Source: Tetracentron sinense (lineage: Eukaryota; Streptophyta; Magnoliopsida; Trochodendrales; Trochodendraceae). Taken from it: a stretch of 64,000 bases of DNA. The stretch is from assembly GCA_015143295.1 (NCBI GenBank), contig CM026573.1:3817950-3881949 (forward strand). The letters run 5' to 3'. Positions within the stretch are counted from its first letter, which is position 1. Each line of letters begins with the position of its first letter. Shown one piece after another: positions 11,190 through 21,348 of the stretch. The position numbers and the translations under genes were made by a program. The notes beneath the pieces were generated by a model, which did not search any database, was not told the origin of the DNA, and saw only the letters and a program-made list of their open reading frames with translations.

Positions 11190-12940
11190 ACAATGCTTAT
11201 AGCCCACACTATCGACACCAGTTCCTCCATAGGAATCAAAAACCAACCTAATAAGGAATTCTGGAAGGAGCCAGGAAAGATCCATACGAGGGTCCTTCGC
11301 ATCAGTGTATCTGGGGATGCCCCTTGGGGCAAGTTTCAAGTCCAGGGCAGTATGAACCCCGGTTTTGGAGCGGTTTGCTAAGCTCTTGTCGGGATGGCAA
11401 TCGTCTTTCTTATCTAAAGGTGACAAGTTAACCCTCATTCAGAGCACTCTCAGTAGCATCCCTACCTATTTCATGTCATCTTTCATTATTCCTCGCGCGA
11501 TTGCATCATCCCTTGAGCGCATGCAGCGAAATTTTCTATGGCATGAGAAAGGAGGCCGATTCAAATACCATTTGGTGGACTGGTACATAATTTGTCGTTC
11601 GAAGAAAGTGGGTGGCCTAGGTCTGAAGCCCCTAGCTCTGATGAACAAGGCTCTTCTGGGAAAATGAGTGTGGAGGTTTGGGGAGGAACGCGATAGTCTT
11701 TGGAGAGCGGTTATTGTGGCCAAATATGGGGAACGATCTTGCTGGATCCCGAAGGAGGTGAAGGGCACTCATGGAGTTGGTATGTGGAAGGGGTCCTTCT
11801 AGTTGCCCGATTCGTGGTGCCTTTCTTTGTATTTAAGGTAGGAGATGGGTCAGAGGTTAGATTTTGGAAGGATGTATGGTGTGGTACATGTCAGTTGCCC
11901 GATTCGTGGTGCCTTTCTTTGTATTTAAGGTGGGAGATGGGTCAGAGGTTAGATTTTGGAAGGATGTATGGTATGGTAGCCTGTCCCTCCAGGAGGGTTT
12001 TAGCACCATTTTCCGCTTAGCCGTTGATAGGAACGCATCGGTTGGGGATTACATAGACAGAGGTCCTAGCGGGGCAGTTTGGGGTCCTAGGTTGAGGAGA
12101 GACCTCAACGATTGGGAAATTGTTGAGTTGGGTAGGCTTTTTGAGAGGTTAGGGTCCGCCCCCCCGGTATCTCAGGGCTGGGATTGTAGAATCTAGTTTA
12201 AAGGCAACAAGGGTCGATTCTCAATACGATCTCTCGCACAGTCGTTAGGGTCAGTCCATCCCGATCCATTTCCTCATAGAGCTGTGTGGAATCCAGACAT
12301 TCTAACTAAAGTATCATTTTTTCTTTGGACTGGATTTTTGAATAAAATTCTCGCTTGTGATCACTTGAAGAATAGAGGGTGGAGGATGGCTAACAGATGC
12401 TTTATGTGCCTCCAAGCGGAAGAGTCTGTAGACCACCTTCTCTTGCACTGTCCTTTTGCTTGTGAGATTTGGGGTTCCTTTCTCTCCCGAGTGGGGGTGG
12501 ATTGGGTCTTCCCCTCTTCCTTCCACAACTTCTTATCTGACTGGCATTTGGCTTGGGGGATAGCTCAAGGATGGTTATTTGGGCCGTCTTACCGGGAGCT
12601 ATAGCGTGGTCCATTTGGAAAGAGAGGAATAGGAGACTTTTTGAGGACTCTCTATGTGCTCCTAGTCGAATTTGTTCCCGGATCCGGCGATTGGTATTGG
12701 ATTGGTGCTTATCTAGTTCAGGGGGAGGAGACTTGGGTCTTTTACTAGTCTGAGGGTCTGACTGGTTCAAGTTTGGGGTCATTCTATCACAGGGTTCCTC
12801 AGAACCTGATTGTTTCCCCTTTGCTCTTTTTTCCTATTAAGGGTTCATGATCTTGTGAACTCCTTTGTCCTTATTTTCTTGTATCTGGCTTTTTTTCTTC
12901 TCCTTATTTATATATGCTTGATTACCGATCAAAAAAAGAA
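11190..12940 (+). pseudogene. 5'-truncated L1-type LINE (reverse transcriptase C-terminus and zf-RVT)
   Basis: Across several frames the translation follows the C-terminal half of a plant LINE polyprotein. In order: YLGMPLG (about 11305-11330), then ERFAKLLSGWQSSFLSKGDK and LTLIQSTLSSIPTYF of the reverse transcriptase tail. KVGGLGLKPLALMNKALLGK comes next. Then comes the zinc-binding zf-RVT region with FFLWTGFLNKIL, CFMCLQAEESVDHLLLHCPF and CEIWGSF, and finally WSIWKERNRRLFED. Frameshifts and stops break it, for example in the GASFKSRAVWNP stretch near 11330-11350, so it is dead. It ends in an A-rich tail near 12930. The endonuclease and the first part of the reverse transcriptase are missing. 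A 92-bp internal duplication is listed separately. Confidence 0.85.
11801..11984 (+). repeat. 92-bp tandem duplication inside the LINE
   Basis: AGTTGCCCGATTCGTGGTGC begins at 11801 and again at 11893, and the following roughly 80 bases are repeated with one or two changes. The repeat duplicates a stretch encoding VGDGSEVRFWKD and adds to the disruption of the LINE frame. Confidence 0.9.
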
Positions 12941-12945
12941 GGAAA

Positions 12946-15095
12946 CATCCCTAAATGACTTAAGCAAAAGGAATGTGTAATAAAAGGTGGTCTACTGACT
13001 CTTTCGTCGTGAGGTAATTGTCTCCAAGCTCATCTATTGGAGACATTGCCTCATGTTGTTCACCTTGCGCTCACGTTGTCTAGCACTTACCAATTACCAT
13101 ACAATTAGTCATGTCGTAGATGTATAATTTTCAACAATGACGTTGCAGTCATTGACTTTACAATTTGCTCAAGATTGCAATAACATTTCATTGATGTCAA
13201 ATTGCCCGTGGTCAATCTGTATCAGGAATAACCCATCCAAACATAAAGAAGTACTCAAATCTTTACCACTAGATCATTAGGACTCTATTTTGACAAGTTT
13301 TGCACCACTTACAAAAGCATACCCCTTGGTTTGGCCACCACGTGTGAATTTAGGTTTCATTCAATAGTTATGAACTTATGATCTAGGATTCCACACACCA
13401 AAAGGGATTGAGCCCTGCCACTTGCTCCAAATGCCCATTAATTGCAAATGAACTAACTATCTTCAACTACTGTAAATGCCAGATTTTTGATGGGTAAGGA
13501 ATCATCCCAACCGCCTGCTAAACTGAATAACTGACCCAGGGCCGTATGGACAGTGCTGCAGGAGCCGTGAGATTCAAGAAGGAGAAGAAAATGAAAGTCT
13601 AGAGACATGAGGGAGAGAGTAGACTAGCCATGGAAGGAAACAAGAGAGCACACTTGAGAGAAGAGAGAGCATTGAGATCCATTGGTTGCCTTTGATCCAT
13701 TAGTGAGGTCTGTATGGCCGTGGATCAATTTAGGTGGACGGTTAGGGCGATTCCTCACCCATCAAAATTCCAGCATTTACAACTACAAAGCATGATTCGG
13801 AGAAAATTCAAATCTCGTTCTTCCATGTACGGGAAGAAATTTACCGTTTTAGCAAACTTTACTTTGGTTGGAATCATACATTATTATTTCAAACACTCCT
13901 CCCATAATATTACACATGAATTAATAGTGAGGTATCAAAAAATTTCCCAAATCACAAAAAATAATTATCTCGTACTTTCAGACTCACAAGCCAAATATTC
14001 AACATCAAACTGCCTATTGTCAACATTCAGGTCAACAACACACTCCCTGATGTGTTTTTGTTACTCTACTTTTTCATGGCTTTCTTTCATACATCTTCAC
14101 TTAACAAAAGCAGGCAATAATATATTTTCCTTGCATTCTGTAATTCCTATTGCATTGCCATCAATTTTGAACAGATACCAAACAACCTTAAATGTAGAAG
14201 AACACATAATCGACTTTTTACCTGCTACAGACACAAAAAATGAATGATCTTTTTAACTGGGCTTTTCTACCTCTAGGCTCTAATCTCATGTCTATGTAGA
14301 ATATTGGGAAAAAAACAACAATATAAGGAAACAATGGTTTGATCTTTCCACTTACGACACAAGCTCTGGTACAAGCATAGCCATGGTGCAATTAGGTATT
14401 GAACCTTTAAGGAAGCAGGTATTGGGTCTCTAGAGCCCTCAAGACAAGGGCTAGACAAGGGAAATTAGAGAGACGAGAGATTATGAGACAAGGGAAATAT
14501 GAAATCAAAGCTCCAAGTGACTATGTGGAAGCACAAGAAAAAAAATCCTTCAATTCGGAGGAAAACCTTGTGAACATGAACTACCAAAGGTTAAATATAG
14601 ACTTCACCAAACACGACCTAAACGCCAAACCCTTCTTATTCCATGTAATTGCACTAAGAGTCTCACCAGTCACCCCTTAGCCACCACTTGCAAGGCCACC
14701 TCCATCTCCACATTTGAAAAATACTATACTCCTGATTTTCTTATACTCTCCAAATAGCAGAATAGGTACATAAGGATCTCAACCCTCTTATTCACTAGGG
14801 ACTTTCCTAGTGTGCCTACAAATCAATAAACATAATGGCTTTGAAAATGCAGTTTATTACCTTTAGATCAATTTTAGGCGGTCGTAGCCACACACATTTG
14901 GAGGCCTAAGAAAAGATTTATAGTCAGAAAAGATCTTGGTTCAGCAAAAGAGAACCCTAGCAAGTTTATTAACCTATCTGAGAGATATAACATAAAAAAG
15001 GATCTCACATCTTCATAAAGTGAGGAAATCAGATCCACAAATTCTTCATCCTCCCACATTGTAAGTTTAAAAGTGAAACCATCTAATGAAGAGCC
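12946..15095. other. Intergenic DNA, no gene recognised
   Basis: An open frame of 177 codons at 13714-14247 begins with ATG but is low in complexity and contains no recognisable domain. Nothing else stands out. No element ends are visible. Confidence 0.4.
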
Positions 15096-15121
15096 CATCG
15101 TCATCGTCATCGTCATCGTCA

Positions 15122-15215
<94 letters not shown>
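15096..15215. repeat. (GATGAC)n hexanucleotide microsatellite, likely LINE tail
   Basis: On the plus strand this is about 20 units of GTCATC with one 3-bp slip near 15118-15124. It directly abuts the minus-strand RTE-type LINE at its 3' end. Simple tandem tails of this kind are typical of RTE-clade LINEs. Confidence 0.9.
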
Positions 15216-15830
15216 TAGTGCCTTATGCCAACTATTTGGGGTTAGATACAAATCATGTTCCGCCATTCTATTATATTAAAGCCATAATTTCAGCCAAGGA
15301 TGTGCTATCAAATCTTTTCTCATTAACTCCATCCACCTTCATTTTGGCTTTCGTCTAGCCCTTTCATAGCCCTCAACTTGCACTAACTAACTCATTCTCA
15401 AGGGCGCCATCTTTGGTTTTCAATAAATGTGTCTAGGTCATCTCAGTCGACTTTCCCTTATTTTACCACCCACTGAAGTTACTCCTAAATTTATCTTAAA
15501 TGTGCTCATTTATGATCTATCTTTTAGAGTCTTTCGAAACACCTATTTCAGCATCCTCATCTCCACTGCACTCACTCTATGAATTATTTCCTCTTGATCG
15601 CCTAACATTCCACTTCATGAAGCATTGCCAATATTATTACTATCTTATAAAACAATCCTTTAATTTGATCAAAATGCATCGGTCACATGGCATTCTGGAA
15701 GCACATCTCAACTTTAGACCATTAGCTCTAATTTCCTCCTCAAGCTCTCCATCCTTGAGATATTTAACAAAGATCCCAATTTCACATGTAAATAAATATA
15801 TAGATATCAATGTGAAATACACCACCACAT
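15216..15830 (-). pseudogene. Decayed RTE-type LINE, 3' coding end
   Basis: Plus-strand text such as CCTTATGCCAACTATTTGGG next to the microsatellite is the well-known antisense 3' end of plant RTE elements. On the minus strand, between about 15380 and 15480, a broken frame reads GVTSVGGKIRESRLRWPRHI. This corresponds to the conserved RxSRLRWFGH stretch near the end of the RTE polyprotein. Many stops and frameshifts are present and the 5' part is absent. The upstream limit near 15830 is approximate. Confidence 0.75.
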
Positions 15831-16273
15831 ATACATACCTTTGTGGGCATACAAATGTAGATATTTCTTCCTACCTGCGACTAAACCAGAATGTGGACCT
15901 AAATTCATACACGTATACATTCCTACAAACATTAAAGAATACACCTGAAATTGAATTCACTTAGGTGAATTGAGGTGAGCCCAAAGAAGCACAGAAGTCT
16001 CATTCTACACACAAAATCCCACATAAATAATGTGAAATTACTCAAAATTTTCTAAAAAAACTATTTGATCCATGAAATGAACTTTATATAAAATCTCGAC
16101 CAGTGATTCAAAAAATCAAAATTACTCATTAAAAGTTGCAACCATTCCTTTCACCACGGCTGCATAATAGAGATAGAAAATTTTCGCTACTACAGACCAA
16201 GAACAGAGGGAATAAATCAAAACAACAAATAAATAATATATCCCCCCCACGCATCAATTCTCACCCAATGCAC
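15831..16273. other. Spacer between the LINE and the mS38 gene
   Basis: AT-rich sequence containing the probable 3' untranslated region of the minus-strand mS38 gene toward its right edge. No other feature is seen. Confidence 0.5.
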
Positions 16274-16687
16274 CTAAGTCTGACGCCGAAGACGCTTCCT
16301 TAGCTTGTTATACTTGTGCTTGTTCATCTTCTTCTTCCTCTTCTTTTTGACACTATCCGCCCAAACCGTCTGCGATTCACCAGAACCCATATCCTGGGCC
16401 TCCTCTGATCGAGATTGATCGAACCCAGTTGGAGAAATAGGGTTTAAACAATACCCAAATGGGAAACAAGAGTAAATCTGTAACGGATGAGAAAAGGAAA
16501 TTTTCTCTTTGTTTAAAGAACCCAACAAAGGGTTTAGGTTACTTGAATCATCTGGTTTGCTTTTGCTGAGAAGTTGTTGGCTAAGAAAGAGAGAGGCTGC
16601 GAGAGTTGGTGGCTGTGAATTGTTGAAGCTTGTGATGATTCTCAGAGATGAGGATTTCCTGAGGAGTTTATTCAAAACGCCGGCCAT
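16274..16687 (-). CDS. Small mitochondrial ribosomal subunit protein mS38 (COX24/AURKAIP1 C-terminal domain family)
   Basis: This is an intact 137-codon frame with ATG at 16687 and stop at 16274. The last 25 residues, KKKRKKKMNKHKYNKLRKRL and then RRQT, form the conserved basic signature of the DUF1713/mS38 family. In this family the basic helix binds small-subunit rRNA of the mitochondrial ribosome; the yeast homologue is Cox24. The N-terminus (MAGVLNKLLRKSSSLRIITS) is rich in Arg, Ser and Leu with no acidic residue, as expected of a mitochondrial presequence. The middle is weakly conserved and serine-rich, which is normal here. No intron is needed. The DNA just upstream carries a GA microsatellite and a TGGGCC motif. 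The family call is firm; the exact start codon is likely but not proven. Confidence 0.87.
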   Translation of the reverse strand: MAGVLNKLLRKSSSLRIITSFNNSQPPTLAASLFLSQQLLSKSKPDDSSNLNPLLGSLNKEKISFSHPLQIYSCFPFGYCLNPISPTGFDQSRSEEAQDMGSGESQTVWADSVKKKRKKKMNKHKYNKLRKRLRRQT

Positions 16688-16770
16688 TGAGAGAGAGAGA
16701 GAGAAATTGCGGAAGCTAAAGAAAAGTTTAGGAGCTTAACATTCATCGGGCCTTCTTTGGGCCCGAAATA
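16688..16770 (-). promoter_or_regulatory. Proximal promoter of mS38 with GA run and site II-like TGGGCC
   Basis: A (GA)n tract lies just upstream of the ATG, at 16689-16702. About 70 bp upstream, at 16758-16763, is TGGGCC with GGGCC words around it. Site II (TGGGCY) motifs are common in promoters of plant genes for ribosomal and mitochondrial proteins, which fits the product. Function is inferred from the motif only. Confidence 0.5.
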
Positions 16771-17453
16771 TCAATTTTTTTTTAAAAAAAACATCCAAAG
16801 CACTTTTTCAGAATATTTTGATTTCTTATCTCGAAATGAATTTTACGAAACCCACTTTTTCCTTCTCATTCTCTCTCCATTTCTCATCGTGCTAGTGATC
16901 GGAGCGACCAGTTAGTCTCTCTCTGTCTCTCCTTACGTGTTTGTTTGTCAGATATGTTGTGAACAGAAGAAAATGAATAATTAAAAAGGTAATATTAGAG
17001 ATGATGATTTTAATTTCAATAGGATCAAAGTTAGAGATTATTCTTTCTTCATCTCTCAAATTTCTTTGTATTCCTCATTCTCTCTGATTTTTTTTTATGT
17101 CATTTGGTCATCTAATAAAAGGTTTTTTTAAAAGTAAAATGGAGGATGGAAGATTCGAAGTTGAAAGGTTGAAGTTGATGAAATTTCTGATAATTGCGCT
17201 CATTTATAAAAACTCATGATCAATCTATAATTATTTGCAATTAGATCAAAATATCCACAATCAATCTTTACTTTGACTAATTAGAAATCAATCGCTCGGG
17301 ATAAGTTAGTGTCACAATTGGATGCACTATAATTAACAATCTATAAAAAAATAGATCAATCGATCTGCCCTTATCCTGCACTGAACTTCTATTCATTATA
17401 ATTTTTTATATTTTTATATGTTTATTGATATATAACTTTACTCATATTTGCAG

Positions 17454-17626
17454 TCATTGGTAAGAAGACAAGAGCATTGCCATCAACCATCTCCCCAAAG
17501 GAAAAACAACAAAATGAGTTGCGTAAAGAGGTGGAGGTGGAGAAGGTTCATGCTTGTAAAAATAAAATTGGACAAAATAGTGTGACTCGTTCTGCGGCTC
17601 CTCCAGTGGAATCTTTGTCATATTGA
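17454..17626 (+). other. Exon-like frame inside the MULE, copy 1
   Basis: A pyrimidine-rich stretch and TTTGCAG (ending at 17453) precede an open frame: IGKKTRALPSTISPKEKQQN, then ELRKEVEVEKVHACKNKIGQ, ending PPVESLSY before TGA. It looks like a terminal exon with a splice acceptor. It sits inside the TIRs on the strand opposite the transposase remnant. It could be part of a second MULE gene or a captured host exon. I do not recognise the protein. Confidence 0.35.
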
Positions 17627-17719
17627 TCTCTTATATAGCAATCTTTCCATCAAATTTGATCCAGTAAGCTAAGATACACATGTATATATTAATCATCTAT
17701 AATCTATTTTAGTTCTCAC

Positions 17720-17842
17720 TTGCATTTTATATGTTAACTTTCAAAAAATTTCTGTAAACGTTGCATTTTATATGTTAACTTTCAGAAAATTTCTGTAAAC
17801 GTTGCATTTTATATGTTAACTTTCAGAAAATTTCTGTAAACG
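17720..17842. repeat. 41-bp minisatellite, three units
   Basis: Three adjacent units begin TTGCATTTTATATGTTAACT at 17720, 17761 and 17802. The duplicate segment has only two units (48367-48448), so this locus has changed in unit number since the duplication. Confidence 0.95.
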
Positions 17843-18034
17843 TCAAGAAAACAATTACATGTGACTAACTGAAGCACATTAAGCAGGGTCATCAATAGTA
17901 TTGGTAGAGGGGAGTGGTTGTCATGGATGGACATGGATGAATGTATTTGTAAATATTTGTAAATGCTTTAAAATAATTGGAGAATGTTGTCATTTGGTCT
18001 TCATGAATCACAAATTCATTCCTCCTACACAAGC

Positions 18035-18395
18035 TCTGTTTTTTTTACTACGGTTTTTTTTTTCCACTCAATTGTTAATTACAGTGAACGTGAATGTTAA
18101 TTATAGGTTTAGATTGCAAGTTTTAGTCACCATCTATTTTTTTACTATGATTTTTTCACCCGATCATTAATTATAGGGGAGCATGCATGATCGTTAATTA
18201 CAAGTTTTAGTCTACATCTATTTTTTTACTGTGATTTTTTCACTTGATCGTTAATTATAGGAGCATGGTTGTTAATTACATGTTTAGATAGCGAGTTTCA
18301 GCCGGCATCTGTTTTTTGTACCACAAATTTGTTTTTTGGATCATTAATTATTGTGAACATGATCATAAGTTACAAGTTTAAATCATGAATTTTTC
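18035..18395. repeat. Imperfect tandem array of about four 85-90 bp units
   Basis: Each unit has TTTTTTTACTRYGRTTTTTT, a GATCRTTAATTATAG-like block, a GTTAATTACA block and TTTAGAT. The array lies inside the MULE and may be subterminal repeats of that element. It is matched in the second segment at about 48645-49003. Confidence 0.7.
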
Positions 18396-18454
18396 AAAAA
18401 TTACATAGAGTTGATTCAACAAAAATACAAATTTAGATTGCGAATTTCTAGTCT

Positions 18455-18680
18455 TCTTGCCTTCTTTAATAAAGCAATGATGCTCTTGGCGATGTTGGTA
18501 GTAATCACATTTTCCCTTTTACCGGGAAGAACGATGATGCCCATTTTTCTTTACCTATCTTATTAAGTCATTCATACACATCGGGGTATGTAAGTGCACG
18601 ATGTTGCATGTAATTCTCAAACATGGCTCGCTTGCATTTGCTTACACCCTTGTTTAAAAATTTATCATTTCCATACATCA
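18455..18680 (-). pseudogene. MULE transposase remnant, copy 1
   Basis: The minus-strand reading gives QHRALTYPDVYE, a stop, LNKIGKEKWASSFFPVKGK, a one-base frameshift, and NVITTNIAKSIIALLKKAR. The N-V-x-T-T-N-I-A-x-S block followed by Leu-Lys-Lys-Ala-Arg is the conserved C-terminal part of MuDR-type transposases. A stop and a frameshift make it nonfunctional. It identifies the surrounding TIR element as a Mutator-like element. Confidence 0.8.
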
Positions 18681-19368
18681 TAAAAACAAACACTAGATTT
18701 TATGGTCATTACTTGCAAATATTGGTATATTTATGTATTAATAGATATATAATCAAAATATAACAAGGGTAAAATTATAAAGAATATGAATTCAAGACAA
18801 ATCGATTAATCTATTTTAAGATCGCTAATTATAGTGCAATTATTCGTGAATATGTGGAAACTCACGATCAATCGTGACTTGGTGGAAAAATCATGATTAA
18901 TCATGAATTGGTGGACATGCAAATCGCGATTATTAACCATGACATTTTTCCGATCAATTAATGATTATGGGTGAACACTAACTTTTCATGATCGACTGAC
19001 CGCTAATTGGTCAGAGTAAAGATTGATCTCGAATGGTTTGATAAGATCACAAATAATTATAGATTGATCGTGAGTTTCTGTAAGCGATCGCGAATATCAG
19101 AAATTCCATCATCTTCAACCTATCGACTTCGAATCTTTCAACATGGAGGATCCTTTCACGAATCCTCTATTTTACTTTAAAAAAAATTCTATTAGATTAC
19201 AAAATGACATGAAAAATAAGAGAAAATGAGGGATAAAAAGAAATTCGAGAGAGGGAGAGAGAATAAACCTTAACTTTGATTATACAGAGAATGGATAAGA
19301 GGGAGAGAAAATCTTAAATTTAAAACCAGTTACCATCCCTAACATTACCCATGTAATTATTCATCTCA

Positions 19369-21348
19369 TTCTATCTACAACATTACCAAAGGTAAAAAAA
19401 AGACAAACACATGCAATGAGGGAGAGAGAGAGAGTATCCTCCCTTTGTGAGTGCTGATAAGTGGTCTCTCCAATCACTGACTATGTCACAATGAGGAGTC
19501 GGGAGAGAATGAGGAAGAAGAAGTGGGGTCGTAAAATCCCTTTCATAGTCTTTTGCTTTAATTAGAATGAAGATAGAGACATAATTGTCATGAAAAGTGC
19601 TTTGGGTGTATAAAAATAAAAAATTGAAAGTGGGGTGTATTTTGGGTCCCTCAAAGTGTAACGACCCCAAAACCCCACTTTGGTCATAATGGGACTTTGG
19701 GCCCGCTACATTACTTATCCCTGCTTGATTTCAATTACAATAAGGTAAAAACTAAAGATAATCTCTCAAAATAGCAACTATAAAATTTCTTTCCATAAAA
19801 GCATCTCCTCCGATATATAATAAACCGAAATGATCCAATTTCGAAAACATATACTAAAACAACTTTTATTTTTTTTTGATATATATAACACAAACTCACA
19901 CACACAACTCACACACACACTCCAACATGCAACAAAGCACATAGCACCCACACTAAAACAACATCTACTAATAATTCTCAAGTCTATAACAAGTTCTCAT
20001 TCAATAAAACTGAAATTGGAAATAAACTAATAGTACGGGAACCGGTCAGGATCCCGGGCTCCATCAACCGGAACATCACTTTCTTCTCCTTCCTCAATAT
20101 ACTTCTCTTCCACCCAAGGAGTAGCAGGCTGATCTTGTGCTAGACTTGAACGATAAAAACAGGTCGATTGAGCATTGAATACTCAACGGATATCCAAACT
20201 AACCAACAGTAACACATGCATATATCAAATATCCAAATCATGTAACAATTGTAAAGTTAATAGCAGTTTAATATAACATGAACATAATCAGAGTGTGGCA
20301 ACATGTGAACATCATGACTTAACCTGACTCATGTACTTGTGTGACTTTTGAATTTGTGACTCTTTGACTTGTATCATGAATGCCATGCATGCTTGTTTTC
20401 CCATAAAAATAGTCATCGAGGTCTTTGTATTTAGATCCATGGAGGTGCATCGACATAAGCGTAAGCCCCTATAGCTCTTAAATCCCAAATGTCCATGATA
20501 ATTATCCAAGACTTGAAGAGCATCAACGAATACCGGAGTTACTTGAATTTCAGGGTCTTTGTAAAATCATTCAGTGTTCTTATCATTGTACTTGTATTTC
20601 GGTGTTTAGAGTCCTTGTACTTGTATTTCAGTATTTAGAGTCCTTGTACTTGTACATGTCCTTATCCTTGTATTTCAGTATCTAGTGTCCATGCAATGTC
20701 CGTGTTCATGCTTGTGTACCCGTGAGACTTGTAAACTACCACACATGTGAACTTGTGCTTGAGTGTCGTGATTAACATCCGAATTCAATCATCACCTAGA
20801 TTCCATCTTCCGTTAAGAAACTCTGCTAGGTTATATCTCCCTAGTTAGAGAATTCCCGACAAGGAGGATTTCTTCTAAGCATTGGCCTACCCGAATATCA
20901 ATCACTATGCAATTTGAATAAGCATAACTTATCATAGCATACTTCTGATCTTGGCATGCTCATGCTAACATTTCTAATATCATTATTAGGTATAATTCAT
21001 CATAGAATATCTTATCATACTCATACAAGCCTTTTAATATCATCACTTTCCATACTTAGTCTTCTTAGGCATTTCAACAAACACTTACAATGCGTTAGTT
21101 ATGTATACAACACCTTTCTATTTTCACATTCCATAACCATAACATACCCATCCATAACCACATTCACCCATTCATCATCCATCACTTTTTCATTTTAACC
21201 CATCCTCCATCATTTCTATACATCCATAATCCATAATTTAATTTAAGCAACTAGTATAAGAATCAATTCACCTCCTTAATTAGACAGGCCATTTCTTTAC
21301 TGATTCATCATTTAACATACTAAATCTATAAAGTCCATATTTTTGTAT
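19369..21348. other. Noncoding LTR-like DNA, copy 1
   Basis: A candidate LTR terminus, TGTAACGACCCCAAAACCCC, begins at 19659. The following 1.7 kb is noncoding and contains short repeats such as CTTGTACTTGTATTTCAG recurring between about 20590 and 20690. TGTAACGACC is a common start of gypsy LTRs. No gag or pol is present. The outer boundary on the right could be near 23.8 kb if a second LTR is nested inside, but I cannot prove it. Confidence 0.4.

Larger units (their letters stand above)
16972..19368 (-). mobile_element. MULE (Mutator-like element) with long degenerate TIRs, copy 1
   Basis: The sequence at about 16972-17313 is matched in inverted orientation by about 18974-19368. Shared blocks in order include ATGAATAATTA, the GAAAGATTCGAAG/GGAAGATTCGAAGTT region, GAAATTTCTGATA, CATGATCAATCTATAATTAT and CAATCTTTACT. 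The arms are roughly 340-390 bp and visibly diverged. The interior carries minus-strand MULE transposase remnants (18455-18680) and an exon-like frame on the other strand. No convincing 9-bp target duplication is seen at these ends, so the ends may be slightly misplaced. The left TIR lies about 285 bp upstream of the mS38 start codon. Confidence 0.75.

Noticed and set aside
13714..14247. 177-codon plus-strand frame
   Set aside because: It starts with ATG, but composition is featureless and no family or splice context is visible; it is probably chance.
15096..15215. CRISPR-like array of short repeats
   Set aside because: There are no unique spacers; it is a simple hexanucleotide microsatellite in plant DNA.
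14874..15358. Long frames encoding Met-Thr, Ile-Val or Ser repeats
   Set aside because: They are translations of the (GATGAC)n microsatellite, not a gene.
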